From assembly GCA_003991915.1 (NCBI GenBank), contig RQTK01000178.1, positions 421,234-485,233 of the forward strand: DNA of 64,000 bases, given 5' to 3'. Below are positions 1 through 15,400 of this stretch, one piece after another. Under the pieces are notes generated by a model. That model was not told where the DNA came from. It did no database searches and was given only the letters and a program-made list of their open reading frames with translations. The position numbers and the translations under genes were made by a program. Positions within the stretch are counted from its first letter, which is position 1, and every line of letters begins with the position of its first letter. The DNA comes from Elysia chlorotica. Lineage: Eukaryota; Mollusca; Gastropoda; Plakobranchidae.

Positions 1-198
1 AAAAAGACCATTTAACTAAGGTTTTAATATAAGCCAATTCAGTAAGTGTTAAGAGCTGGACAAACCCAAACATTAACAAAAAAGGAATGCTTGTTATTAG
101 ACACGCACAAAACCATTTCTGTTCATATTGATATCAAGATAAATTATTAGAATGTTTGAAAGGATGATTGGATGTAATATCAAAAGACAAAGACTTAC

Positions 199-3100
199 TT
201 TGGTCTCTCCTCTGCTCCAATGGCATTCATTGCATTAGTCAATGGAACAACAGGCCTGTCAAATATCAATTAAAGAGATTAGTTAATTAATACAAAAAAA
301 ATGAATAAAACAATATAGACCTTTGTTGCAGAGCACAGTTAAAGAACTTCTCCAAAAGTCCATATACAATCTTCATAATTATCTCCATGCAGGAACTCAT
401 TTGTTACTTTTCCACATGTTTCCTTTGTCTTTTAACACTTAATCTACCCACTTTGGCTTTGAAATATTCTGCTTGTGCATTTGCATTATTCTTTTTAAAT
501 ATGGTTCTTGACTAATATCTTTATCAAGTTCTGATTATAAATTTTGACAAAAGTCAAAATAGGCACCTGTCCATTATTTTTAAATTTGACCTTCATTCAA
601 TTGAGAAGCTTGAGTGTTTAGACAATAAAAGTCAGAAGCTAAGACATTTTTCAATCAACGAGTTTCATTGGTACCTAGCTAAAAACGAAAATAAAAGTGA
701 GTAAAATTGTCTAAAGTACCAAAGACACAACCAGAGCATGAGAAGAGCAATTTAAGGAGGAGATGCAAAAGTTTATGAGAACCACAGCAGGACAGACAAC
801 AATAAACATTAAAAGAGCCTCTTACTTTGGGCCTCCTTCTTGCAGCACTGGAGCACCTTGAGCCTTGTCTGGTGCCCCTATGGCGTGCAAAGCTCCAGTT
901 ATTGGAACACCAGGGACTGGACTTGGTGGTTTGTTCTAGGAAATTTAAGGTTATTAGTTTTTTTTTCAGCTTTACAAAGCAACAGGAATGTAAAAAAAGA
1001 CTCTCAGCTAAGAATATCAGTAGTCTGATTAGTTTGAACTCTTCTTTCATTAGATGGTGTAAGTTTAGAAAAATAGACATTTTTAGATACTTTGTGGATG
1101 AAAATTAAGACATAAGCAAAGGTTATTTGAAGAACAGCAGTGGTGGTTTGGTTTGCCAAGGTAAAGATAAAGGATGGATTACGTTGGGGTTTTATTTTCA
1201 TAAAGATTTTAGAGCTTTATCATTAAAAATAAAAACTCACAGGCAGCAGCTTAGCACGTTGTCTCTCAAGCTCTTTCTTCTTCATATCAGCCCACTGTTC
1301 TGCCTGTGCCTGTGAAGAAAGAAAAATAGGTAAGACCGAAATTTACTCTATTTCACCCACTTTTAATTTTACGTTTCTTTAAGTTATTGTTAAAGAAAGA
1401 TCTATAAATCCCTGAGAAAGAAAAAGACTTGATCATTATCATAATTATACAAGGGATTTTCAAGTGAAATTAATAGCCCAATTGGTAGAAAACGCAGCTT
1501 TTAATCAAACGGTCTTGAGTTACATCCTTTAAGAGATTGCATTTATTTCCCACAGGTTGGATTGGTGCTTTTGTAATTTGAATGGATGAGGGAAACCCAG
1601 CTATGTTTGCTTTGTCCCTTTGTGGTAGCACATAACTTTGGCATCTTATTGAAGACATTGTATTAGGAGAGGGCGAATGACTAAGATAGAAAAAACAAAA
1701 CTTATGTCATTTTAAAACTTATCTAGCTAAATCTCTAGCAAGACTGGGATAATATACATTGAATTGTGCAGAAAAAACAAAGAGAAATGAGATGTGTGAT
1801 AAAAAAAAGTTATCTAAGATTCATGCGCATATTGAAAAACACTTTCATCAGTATAAATATTTTAGATGTTTGTTTCTTACAAATTGTAAAAAGGAAAGAA
1901 ACAGATCACTGTTTTTCTCATGGATATTCAAAAGTTAGTTTGAAATAAAGTAACTTTTGAAAAGAACTTACAGAAATGATTTTAATGTATCTTAGAAAAG
2001 CATTGCCATAAATATTAATAACAATAAAAAAATAAGGATTATAATAACAATAATAATAACAACAACAACAACAATAATAATAAAAAAAAAAAAAATAATA
2101 ATAATAATAATAATAATAATAATTAATAATAATACACTTACATAACAAGGCACACCATTATTCTGAGCCAGTTGATGAACAAAAACTATATCAGACAAAA
2201 TCAAGCATAGGTTAAAAAATTATGTCCTTTTGTAAATATCTGAATATCTGTTATGATAAAGTCTTTAAAATCATATCAAAAAAAATCTGTTATGATAAAG
2301 TCTTTAAAATCATATCCTCCCTCCAAATGCATATATATTTAAAACATAAATATTGTGCAATTTTTTTCTGTTACAAAAATCTTTATGAAAACTAAAAAGC
2401 AAATTCTCACTTTCAAAGCTTCCACTTTTCTTTTCCTTTCTTCTGCATCTTGAGAATTCTATGAAAATAACAAAAAAGTAGAAACAACACAAAAAAGCTT
2501 TATTAATTCCTCAAATTGTGAATTTATCTGTGCCAACAGGAAAACTAGCACTTTATGTAATGTCATGACAACATAACAAATTTGTCATCTGTATCTACCC
2601 ATGACACATGTAGACATTAACTGGGAGATAAAAAAAACATGTTCAAACTTTTATACAGCCAACTGTTGCATTACGAACAACTTAAAAAATAACAAGGCTC
2701 TTGAAGTACAATACATTGCATTAAAATTAACGATAAAAAAGTGAACAATGTGTTGATATATGCAGCACAAATACATATCTGTGAAACAAGTCCAGTTGGA
2801 TTAATAAAACATAGCAACTAAAAATAAGATTTTTTAAATTACGTAAACAGAGAAAAATAAAGAATGAGCGTACCCACACAACTTATTACTCACACACATA
2901 TGCACACACACAAGATATTTTGATATTGATCAGCCCTTACCCTCTCATGGTCAGCAGGCTCAGCAACATTATTCAGGTTGCGTTTGTCCTTTGCATTCTG
3001 CATGCGAATCTGGCGAAGCTTTTCTAGATATTCCTGTGGTAGACAATGCTTGAATTTTAATTATTTGCAGTTTGATATTTCAGTTGTTTTTTTTTTAAGT

Positions 3101-6100
3101 TAATCTTTTTGTCCTCTTGATAATGTTTCATGAAAATAGGATGCTTGAAGAATGTGTGTATTTAATTTAATTGTATCTTAAATGTTTTTATGTGCATATG
3201 CACATATATATTCTTATTATGTATGTTTGCGTATGTGAAAATTAATCAGATAGTCTCTCAAAACAAAACTATACAGTATGATGGTTATTTTCTTTAATCA
3301 TGATATTAATCTACCTGCTCCTCTCTGTTTCTCCCAAGGACTCCTCCCCTCCACCTCCTCCTCCTCCTCCTCCACCTCTTCTGGGATCATAGGCGGGACT
3401 TGCTCCTCTTCCTATTCAAATTCAAAATTAGCAAAACGAACATTTTCAGAAGTAATATGACAAATAAAAAAGACAATAACTATTGAAAAAAGCCAAAACT
3501 GTATTCATTTGAAAATTTCTTCAACTTTATATAATGGGCGTTTAGATTTAAGTCTAGAGGTTTTTGGAGCGTTGTTATGAATTTTTTTTTTGGGTGGTGT
3601 CATCTGCCATATCTTTTATCTTCTTCAGCATTTTCTGATTGACTTATTCTCTCCTGAGATGGGGTGGAGCTATTGAGATAATGGTTGCAAGCCACTGAAC
3701 AGGAGTAGACTTCAAAGATCCTGTTATTATCCTCATTGATTCTCTCAGTTTTGTGTCAATAAGCTTGCTTTGAGCCCATGCTGGTGCACAGTACTCAGCA
3801 ATGCTGTAGTAAAGGGCTAGCCTTGATGTTCTCAGGACTGTTTGAGATGCCCCACAAGATATTCCTGTCGTCTTCTATGAAGGCAGTTTCTTTTAGCAAT
3901 CTTATTTGCACATCCTTCTAGATGTTTGCGGTAGGTGAGCTGTCTATCAAGTGTGACACTCAGATATTTAGAATTTTGTTCTATTGGGAGTAATTCTCCA
4001 ACATGGATGTCAACAGTCTTGGTGCTTGTTCAGGTGAAACACTTTTGCCACTGATTTTAATATACAGTGTGAAAGACATATACAATATGCAACATTTTTT
4101 GTTGTTGCTGTCAAGTTAAAAAATTAATGCATTACGATCAATCCTTCCCAAAATAAAAGGCAAGGTCATCAAAAGAAACAAAAACCTTCAGTAACAGTGA
4201 AAGTGAGCTAGAATCTATATTATTGAAAGTGCTGCGCACCTATTTTTCGAAACAATAAATATAAAATTTTCTATCTTTTACAAAGTAAAAAAATACCCTA
4301 AAATAGAGCCCACAGATGTAAGACTATGCATCTAGATCAGTGATCGAAATGTACGCCATGGCCAGGGAGGTGGATGGGCTCAAGTGGTAGAGTGTTGGTC
4401 TCTCTTGTGTGGTTGGGGAGATAGTAGAACTTACGGTCATAAAGGCAACAGTATCTAACTCTATTGAAGTAAATCAATCTTTTAGGTTTTAATAGGGGCT
4501 CATTAGAGAATTAATTAAAAACAAAACAAAAAAACCTTTTCTGATTATTTTAAAATGAGGGAATAGGAATGGATGAAAGCACACACAATTCAAACCAAAC
4601 CTTACTTGGTGCTGGTACAGGTGTGCGCCGGTCTGCTGAAGATGGTCGATCGAAGTGATGCTAAACACAGGTGTAAAAAATTTTTTAAACATTAAAGAGA
4701 AGTGGATGAGATATATCCATGCATTTCAGTATCCATAGATAAGTAGTCCATTTGATAAAAAGACATTGTAGATGTTGTAAAACTAACCAGCCAAGATACG
4801 AATATCTTACGGTCAACAGAATATATTGATTTTTTAAAGAAGAATTTGGGTTTCATTGAGACTTACGATTTCATATAGATCTTGCTCTATAATCACAAGT
4901 CATATTCTAAGAATTACGAAATTCAACATTTCCATATGTAGCAGCAAATGCAAAAAGCAATCTGGGATAAAGGTAATAGCTACTAAAAAATTCTAATTGT
5001 ACTGGTCAAAATTTAAAAGCTCTTATTTTTTATCGGTGGTAGGTGGAGTGAAGAGGGGAAAAGCGGTTTATTTACTCTTTTTAATTTTTTCATGATATCC
5101 TTGTGTCAAATAACATTTTGAACCAATGAAATAGAAGAAAAAGGACAAGGAAAAAATTCTAAGTTAACGTAAAGAGATTGAAGTTTTGTTTGTGAATTTC
5201 TTTAAAAACAGTTGTACAACTATAACTATCATTTATTGAATTAGAGAATATTTTTCTTCTGATGATAATTATTTTTCCTTTTTGATGAAACTCCTGTTGT
5301 GCAAATTTGAATCTTTTTCTTATTTCTCAAATACCTGTCAGCAATGCCATATCCTTTCTTTTGATACTTACAAGCCAGCACAAATAACTTTACATCAAAA
5401 TATGCTATTATGATACAGTACCATATTTGACTTGTCAATAATATATTAATTATAATTGAACTGTTTTTCCTATATTTACCCCATAGAGATCATGCTGAGC
5501 TCTCCTTTTGTTAAGGGCTGCAACCCTTTGTCTCTCTAGATAATCTTCTACAACTCTTGCTCTCTCTGCAGCCTGAGCTCCCTTTTGCCTGAAATGAAAA
5601 ATAAAACTAATCTAATGTTTCTAGATCTAGTTAGAACGTAACAATGTTTTCAGAAATGCAGGTAAAGAGATATTTTAGTCAGGAGCTCACAGATCATAGG
5701 GTTAAACAATTTTTCAATACAAAAATAAAGAAAAGCAATTACTCCAAGAATACAGTCAACATTAATCATAGTCTACTTTTATTTTGGTCCTCAATATAGG
5801 CCTAATCATTTTTCATCTTTGCTTAGTATAAAAATCAACAACATATAAAAATTACACTTACAAATAATGAAACAAATGATTTATTTTGGACTGAAAAATG
5901 CAGCTACTTATTTATATCATTATAAATGCTAAAACATTCTTGATCATAATCCAATAAAAATTATAGAATGTAGAAAGACAAAATTATCTTTTAGGAATAC
6001 AAAGCTAGGTTTAAAGTGCAAATGGCTTGACAGTGCATGCTATTCAGATAAAGAGAATATAACTCAGATGACAAAGCTTAAAACAAACTTATGAGATCCA

Positions 6101-9100
6101 AGACAGGCAAATGATAATATGTTTGTATGACAAGAATGAAAGGTAAAAACTAGAATGTTGAATCAATATTTTACATTTATAATATCACCAACTTCTAAAA
6201 TTATATTCCCATTGCTTTTAATACCACTTCAAATTTTCATAATAAAAAGAAAGAGAACAACAGAATTTTAAGAGGACATTATTAAAAAACAACGAAACTA
6301 CAATCCTGGTACTACGAAACTACAATCCTGGTACACAGGGATTCAATATTATGCTATCCACTAGCCGTATTCCCAGTATTCCAGGATTTAAGGGGTCTCA
6401 ATTTTTTCAGACCTAGCTTTTTATCTGACTATTGCTTATACTGCAAGAATGTAATCCCCGTTCATTTGGTACCTACGTTATTTCTATTTTTTAGCCCAGG
6501 AGACCAGGATATAGTGCAGTATTGAGCTCAAGAGCTCATGTTTCTAAAGGATAAGTCATACTAGAGGAGTATCTATTTTTTAGGCAGATAATATTCATGG
6601 TAAAAGTGGACAGGAAATACCCTTCCCTAATATTCACTTAACTTTATGCAATAATAACTTGGTGCACTAAATAAGCACAAGCAGAAGAGTCACACACACA
6701 CACACAAATCAGGAAAAAAAATGAATAGCAAACGCATTGGTAGATAAAAAGGAGGATGGGAGAGGTAGATGACTTGTTCCTTTTGTTTTTCTTTCTTTCT
6801 GAGTAATTTCATGACCCAGCATTCACAAAGCTGCTAATATTATATTTTGAAAAAACGGAGCTACATGTATTGAATGCATACAATGTTTTTACTACTATTT
6901 AGTTTATGATACATAGAAACATGTTTAAACAAGTTTTTTTCCCGGGGTAGTAGTTGTGCAGCTATTAAAATGGTGTCGCAAACTAATAAGAGCAAACAAG
7001 GCCAAGAAAAAAACATACCAAGGCACCAGTGTAGTAAAGCATTGAAATGGAATGTTAAATACTGAAAGCAATAAAGTAATCTTTGACAACAGGGCTTTTT
7101 CTTCTTCTTTTGTTTTGAATGATGTTTGATGCTAAAAAAAATCCTGTTTAGTGTGAATGGCAAACGCTTTTGCAATAAAGATGTGAAACTTCAAGAGAAT
7201 TTCCAGAAATTGAAAAACTTCTTTTATGATATTTTCTCAGATAAAAATCTCCTCAGTTGATATTTTTTGTTATTATATTATATCATTTACAATAGCCTCC
7301 TCCTTTGATCATGAAGAATGAATTGACGTTTACGTTTATAAGTTAAATGTGAGAGTACAAATTTCAAACCTTTTGTTAAATTCTTAATCAGACCTATAAA
7401 AAATAGTACAATTAAAATTTGAAAAAAGACCATTCTTGGGAAAAAGATTTATAAAGGGTACCTGAACAGCAGATCTTAATGTCTCCAGTTTAAATATATA
7501 TTTTCAAAAACCCTGTTCGTCAAGATATTCAAGAAAGGGATATGAAGTTTCAGACACGCACGAATGAGTGGGAGAAACTTACATATTGTAGCTATACCTG
7601 TCTCGCCCAGCCTGATCAAAAGCTCCTGGAACTCCAAGTGGGCCCATATACTGCTGTTGCTGCTGCTGAAATTGATTTACAGGTGGTGGCTGCCTTGCTG
7701 GAGCCATTCTCGGAACGGCCATGTTGATCACTGCATGTTTGTTTGTTGATAGAGACACATCAAGGTAGAGAATTTGATAAAGAACCATTATCACTTTGGT
7801 CCCAGTATTTGTATGATAAACTGAGCAAATCTTCCTCTGATAATAACAAATAGTAATCATATATTTCATGTTAAAAAACCCATTTACTTATAGGCACTTT
7901 GAGCAATAAGATTAAGACAATGAGATATAATTGTCTCTATCCATTGCAATGACAGCAGCTGTTTGATTTTTCTTCACATAGGTCTACCGAGGTTTTATGA
8001 GAATTTACAAATTACATTTTATCTAAAATGTGATTAATGAACAAAACTATGTTCTTAGTGTAAAAATCCAAACCTCACCCTCTACATGATTTGGGTTCCG
8101 ATTTCTGTCCTGCCTCTCTGGGACTGGAGGTACAGCTTGCCTCTCTCTCTGCAGTTTGTCTATGAAGTCATTGTAAGCTTCATAGTTACCTCTGTCTCGA
8201 TTTTCAACCTGATTATATTTGAAGGAAAAACAATGCAGCTGAAGTGATATAAAAGGATTGCAGTTGCACATTTGCAAATTGTGTTCCATATGATTATGGT
8301 TAAAAGGTATGGCTACGTAAGAGGAATTTAAAGATATGTGTTTAAAATGAAAGCCAATGTGAAGTGTTTTGAAAGCCTAAGAGAATTCAGATTCAGAACA
8401 CACTTTCAATGCAAACGAATTGTTTTCATGTTACTACAAAACATTTATAGACATTCCTTTTGTTGAAATGAAAAAGCAAATTTGAAAACAAAACAAAAAA
8501 AACACACTCTGAAATGACTCAAATCAAATTTAGTGACAGGGAATGAATTAAAACAAAACCATTTATATTTACTCTTGGCACAGGAAGTGGTCTTGGGTTT
8601 TCTTTTGGTGTCACTGGTCGGTTTTGCTGAAAAAACAATTTTTTATATAAGACGTTCCGACAGAAGGGGGAAAAATCTAAATCAGAAAACTGTCATTCAT
8701 TCTGAACACTATCATCTATGAAAAAAAAAAACCAACATTTATCTTGATGTGAGTCCAGATTATTGTTTAAGACACATCTAAGAACATTTATGAAAAGTAA
8801 ATATTAAAAAAAAATTGTCCCAGTTCAAATAAGGTAAAATAATCCTTTTCAAAAGATCTAACAAAGGAATGTTGAAGTTAATACAGAAGTAATTTTAAAG
8901 CACCACAATTATTTATGACAAAAAGAATTGTAACTCATAGTGGCTTTCCATGACTACCATTTAACAATCATCAGCAACTCACTTCATCTCCTAATGGTGA
9001 ATCTATAAGTGCTCTCCATCCTTCTTCTCTTGCCTTATTCATTCTTGCAATCTGAAAAAAAAAAACTAAATAGATTTGCACTGGTTTTCAAATGCATAAA

Positions 9101-12100
9101 GTTCTTTTATTGCTCGTTAAAATTCAATTCTCTTATCCAAAAAGGGAATAGCATTGTTGATGATCTTTCTCTGATAACTTATTTTTGCATAAATACATAA
9201 CATTTATACAGCTTGACAGTAGAAGAAGAGCGGAAATGTTATATTTTATATAAAGAGTGACAAAATTCAGCGCTTAAATCTTTTATCCTTTGAAATGAAA
9301 TATACTTCGAGTGTAATGTGCACCTTTTGTTTCTCCACAAGATCTCGGTGTCTCCTTTCATTCATTTCCTGTTCCTGAAGATTTCCAAAGGCATAAAGTA
9401 TATTGATCATTACCACATAATCATATTTCCTAAATCATTAAATTATGCATTATTCATTTAAATTTAAGTTGTTCTTTGTTTTATTACAAGATCAATAAAA
9501 TAAAAATCAATAAATGCAAAGAGGACAAAGAGAAAACAACAAAATATAAATATCTTTTCAAAGTGCACACATCTTTAACTCATTTTGATTCCTGATTGAT
9601 TTCTTCAAACTAGTGCAGCATTTCACTCCATGTCTTGTGGTAAATCAATTTATATTGACGAAATGCTTTCTGAATGTTTCCTCCTCCATTTTATATTCTG
9701 TTTCTATCAAGGTTATCAAATAAAACTTAAGGATGGAAGTCTTCTCTGGTGATGGATACCACGTTTCTTTTTTAACTTAGTAGGGCCTATGTTGTCACAA
9801 AAATGTTTGATCTGTATTTACATAGGTTGGTGGTTTGAATAAAAATTATATTCATTTTTGACCTTTTCATATCCAACATTTCAATTTGGTAAAAAGACAC
9901 TTGAAAACTTGAGACTTGATAAGACTCTCAAAATCAAACAAAATTTATGTCCCAGATAATTAAAAAAACAACAACGATGCACTGATTCATTTCATATCAA
10001 TTCGTTTTGAATACTGTAAACCAGTGAAAAAAATAGATATACTTGTTTAGAACTGAACTCACTCTTTTGCGCATTTCTGCCCTTCTTTTCAATTCTAGAT
10101 CTTGACGTTCTTTCTTCTTTTTTTCCCAATCCTATAGATATATAAAGTAAAACATGATTGTAAGAAACTACAACAAAAAAAACCCAACAACAAAGAATGA
10201 CTTTTATATAAAAACAAAAGCCTGAACTTCCCTTTTATAGTGTGATGTTTCATGAGCTGTTTCATAAAAAAAAACAACTAAAAAACAATAACATTGTTTT
10301 ACATTTTTAAATGAAAAAGTTAAAACCAATGAATCTAAAGCTTTGAGAAATAGCTAAATGTAAAGAGTAACATTTCCTGAGAAATCAATAAGATTTTTAT
10401 CAATGTAATATAAATATCAACAAATCTCATACTTCATAGTGAAAGCAAACTTCAAAGGAAAACTTTAAACAGATTTCTTTCATGGTTAATTTCTTCATGA
10501 ATTTTGAAACAGAGAGCAAGGAGAAGTTATAATGTAACTAAAATTTCCTAAATCAATATCAGCTAGACAGTAAGAGCTTCACATAAATAATATTGTACAA
10601 ATGTACTATGAATTTTTGTTCTATTTTTAGGAGAAATAATGCTTATGAAAACGTTCTAAAACATATTTTATAGTTCAACAATTTTTTTCATTAATTGTGC
10701 AACTATCTATGGAGGAAAATAAGAATTTACCATTTGCCCGGGAACAGGCACCGGCCGTCCTGGTGTGCTAGGCCTCTTCCTCTGATCACCACTTGATCTG
10801 GATAAGGACAATCACATACAGATCTTATTTTCGTGATAAAGTAGGCTCTAAATCCAGTTATATATAATTTTCTCAAGCAGACAAGGAAAAATTAAGATGA
10901 TAAGATGACATTACTTTAAGCTATGTTCAAACAGAAGGGCTTGATGAATTTCTGAACAAAATAAGATGTTATATTTAGGGTCAAATTAAAGGTTATAAAC
11001 AAGAACTGTTATGATTATGGTGAGCTTTGTTGTAATACATTTCACACTAACCGCATCTTTTTAACATACCAAAGATGAATTTTCTTTTATTTTCATCTTC
11101 ATGAAAAGTTATTTTTCTTATAGCAAAGGGACACCTGGGAGTCACATCCTGGATGTCGTTCAGTCCCTCAAGAGTGTTAGGAGTTAAGGGCCAAAATATT
11201 TAAAATAAGGGAGGATTTTTCTATGAGGACCTCTTTGCCATCTGGCTCCCCAGTGAGTTTCTACGCACAGTTTAAATTCAAAGTATGAGAATCTAAATTG
11301 ATTAGCATTAAATGTCTGCATGCATAGCACCTAGTATGACAAATGTATATTAAATGTGGTCCTGTTAAAAAAAAAAATTGCCATCAAATTAAGAGCTGCA
11401 CAAAAAGCAAAATGCTCAGGATAAAAAAGAAAGAAAAATTAAAATTATGAAACGCACTAAAATGAAACATGTAGATTTTACAAAAGACAAAAATGAAAAT
11501 GGGGAGAACACATTGCCAGAACGACGGACAACAGATGGACAAAAAGAGACACTGTTTAGCAACTAAGAGTTGTGAAGAGGTCTAGAGACAGAAAACCAAC
11601 TAAATGGCAAGAAAGCATTGTGCAAGATATCAGAATAGAGAGAGATGGAAGCAAAAATCAGAGGGCTTATATTCTGCAATGGATGAACACAGCCTTCCAG
11701 ATCACGCATTAGACAGGTCTCTATGGGTTTTTATTCTTTTTCATGACTTGTAGCAATTAGATTTAGGGTATTATGATGAATACTGATAAGAATACAGTGC
11801 AAAATGTTTTTACCTCCTTGCAGAGTTGAGAGGAGCTCCATAAATAGCTGCTGGGTCATAGCGCTTGTTGGCTGAGCCAGGTCTGGGGCCAGGGGCAGCT
11901 TTTCGAGCAGGATCTAAACAGAAAAAAATAATTGCATACTATTATTTCTTAAAAATGGTTGATCACTATATATTCAATGTATACATCATCTTTTAAATTG
12001 TCTTATTTCAGCTTAACAGTACTGGGAATGGTGCTTTAAAGTGTTCTGGCAAAACTTAATTTTTCAAAACCCCTCCATTAAGTCTGCGTTTCAGATTTGG

Positions 12101-12489
12101 GTTTGAATAAAAAGACAATATAAGATAGATTCATATAATAGTCTTGGATTTTAATTATTTATTCCATTAACAGATTAAAATTCCCATGCAAACAAAATAT
12201 TTTCTCTCAAATCATAGCTGCATGTTGTAAGAGGTTAATTATAATGCAAAAATTAACATCATATAAATCTATTCGGTGTAAATCAAAATTTGCAAAAAAT
12301 ATAAAAAAAATTATACTTTTCATGAAGATCATTTAACCCACTATGAAATTGTTAATTATCTTGGTTAAAAAAAATCTAAGACAACTTGTTAAATTTCTGC
12401 TTACCCCCAGAAGGCTTGGGAGCAGGGGGCAAGGATTTGGCAATTTTGTGACCATGCATAACTGTATGGCTGAACTCACTGGCTAAATC
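199..12489 (-). CDS. NEK1: NEK1 regulatory tail exons (basic, proline-rich and coiled-coil)
   Basis: Downstream of the kinase the exons encode a proline/basic linker ([39 protein letters not shown]), then a charged coiled-coil run ([55 protein letters not shown]), a glutamine-rich stretch with six consecutive Q in exon 7583-7730, and two further helical blocks ([39 protein letters not shown]). Exons 826-935 and 199-255 have related sequences ([16 protein letters not shown]), both ending in PK at phase 2. Human NEK1 has the same order of coiled-coil blocks. The reading frame stays open to the window edge. Confidence 0.88.
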
Positions 12490-15400
12490 CTGAATAAATG
12501 CACACACACAGACACAAAATAATTTATAAATCAAGATGAAATTATTAAAACATGTCCTCTTTGAAGGTAAAACGACTGTTTTGGAATGAACATAGTACGA
12601 TTTTTGTTTTTTTAATGTTAAGAATACATTTTTTTAAATTTTTATAGGAGGAATCAAGACATTAATTACAAACCGTTGAAATGTTTGTCTCATTGCATTT
12701 TATTATGCTCACTTAAGCAGCCTTTTGTAACTATTAATAACTTTCTGAATTCGATATAAGTGAGTTATAAATATACATTTGGTATATTTGTTTTGGTAAC
12801 AAACGCAAAGACAGACTGGAGTCAACAAATTAAGTTTTCAAGGACCACAAAGTATAATAGTGAACACAGAAAAAAAAATTCTTGTTTATGGTTGATAATG
12901 TTACCATACTTTAGGTTCAACCTATATATAATTATATACATGTAGAAGAAATCTAACATTTTCTCAATTGTCCCCCCTAGATTTTCAAACAATCTGGAAA
13001 GAAGTTTTGTGAAATACAGCTCTCTATCACTTAAAAAAATTTGAAATGAGATTACCTGCTCGGACAAAAGTTTTCTCACTCGCTGCATGATAAAGTTTTT
13101 TCTTAAAATGGCATTCACATTTGGACGATCTCTGAAAAGTAAATATAGAAAAAAACTGGTAACATTTTTAGTAAATGATAATTTGTTTCTTGGTGTAAAA
13201 AAATACACACAAAGTGATTTGCTTAGCTGCAAAACAGTTATTAACTATTACCACATCTACAAAGAAAATCTCACGCAAAGACTTACCGTGGGTTTCTCTT
13301 GAACAGTTGAGCTATCAAACCTCTTAAATCATAGCTGAACTGTGGTGAAACTGGTGGGTAGTTGCCTCTAAAGATATACAAAATAAGAACAAAATTTAGG
13401 TTAGATTGCAAGAGAAGGGCACCAGGAATCTATGGCAGCACTACAATATTATTGTACAAAGAAGAGACACACCTGAAGTATTTAGGTTAACGATCCAAAA
13501 GATTTTCTTTATTTGTTTCTTTCCTTTTCAAGTATACAACAATTTAGCCTGAAGTAGGATTCATTTTAAAACATCAAAACCCAGCAATGATGGAGAATTT
13601 TTCCACATATTTAAAAATGTCAACACATAAAGGCCAATTAAATTTTGATTACAAGCTTCCTCACCTAATGATTTTCAGCACCAAGTTTTTCATATTTCCG
13701 GCTTCAAACTGTGACAGGGGATAAATAAAATCAGATTTACACAGCTTACATAGGTAAACTATCAATAGATAATGTTTCGACATTGAAATACTGTAGTGGA
13801 TACTGATAGCTAAACACATTCACAGACACAAAATCGTAGCATTATCATTTCATCTGTAAACCAAATTGGCTAGTCAGAATTATGTCAGTATAAAAATGTC
13901 AAGAATAAAAAAGAAAGCTCTTTGCTAAAATTTGAATCTGAAAAAAACTTTAAATAAAGCACCAGTTGCCAACATGCCACCTTCTAGATTGTCACTCATA
14001 GGTCAATTGTTAGAAGTATATTTTAGGGTGAAAGTACTAACATGATTGTGCCTTAAGTTACCTTTTTAAAAGCAAAAGGTAAGCAGTAATAACTTTTGAT
14101 ATATTGATAACTAATGAAAGTAGTATTTCATTGCTTCGTAATTGCAAAAATATAAATTGTTTAAAGTATTAATATGGTAAATAAAAAAGTTAACTCATTT
14201 AAGTGAAATTTAATAATAATACTTAGGCTTTCTTAAAAAAGAATATTAAAAGAAGGCAAAAAAAAAAATTATTGCAGAGGTAATAAATAAAACTCCTTAA
14301 CTTACTGCATGTTTCAAGGTGGTTAGTTCATATAAAACGCAGCCCATTGACCATACATCACTGTGGAAGTCAAAATTCAAACAGAAAGAAATGAAATAGG
14401 TTAAACAATATATGTAATCTAAAAATTAAAGAATTATTTGGTCCTTTTGTTGTCCTTACTTGGTCTTAGTTTCAAATATTTGGCCAATCAAAGACACTGA
14501 TAAAAAAACAAAAGAATAATATGAAATAAGGATCTCAAAAGAAGAAGTCATACTGTCTTCTGAGAAGAAAGTCCCCATATCAAAAATAGCTATGCCCTTA
14601 CCTCCTGGAACTTTGAGGAGAACCAGAAAACACCTTCAAAACATTAATTTTATACACCTTTTCAGAGTCTTTCAACATCCTTTATATATTGTGTTGGGTG
14701 CCTAGAGTAGACTTGAAAATGAGTTTAACTGCTGTTTTCTTGCATCTTTGAGAGCTTGTTATCAAAGAGTAGGCCATGCATTCTCTGCGTTTGCATCAAG
14801 AGACATTTCTCTTTTTTAATCAGAGTACATTTTCTCAGGTAATTTTTAACTTTGCTTTCCCTGCTACTGGAAGACCAGATTGTGGTTGATGAGAGAGTTT
14901 TGTCAGAACTAGAATGGATCTCTAAAGATATATGTCTTTACCTAGAAGATTTAACCTCCTTGAAGAAATGAACTCTTTACTAACACTTCAATATTATTCT
15001 AGATGCTAATATTCTGTTCCTAAATAAGAAAATGAATTTTTACTGAAGAGTAGTAAAGTTAAAGTAAATATGCATTTAATTCATTGCCAGAAAATCTTTT
15101 TGCATGAGGGTGCAAAGAAACTGCAATTCTTTGATCGATCCCCCTAAAAAAATGTTTGTCCTTCAAAAGTAAATCTGTAATTTTTTTTTGTATGTGTTAA
15201 AGTAGCCAAATTATAATAGAGAGCAAACACAGTGGTATTACCTTTTGTTGTTGTAAGGCATGTTCTCCACTATCTCAGGAGACAAGTAGTAAGGAGTGCC
15301 TATACAGGTGTGAGCCAACTGAACTGTCCTGCAAATACATGATCGAATTTTTGGTTGTAAAATATGCAATGGGCAAAATTTCATGAACAAGTCCTTTACA

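Noticed and set aside
3541-4060. Additional NEK1 exons
   Set aside because: Coding-like signal comes from a decayed reverse transcriptase, with stops and no splice sites.
13087-13302. Plus-strand frame of 71 codons
   Set aside because: Antisense to NEK1 exons 13056-13131 and 13287-13367.
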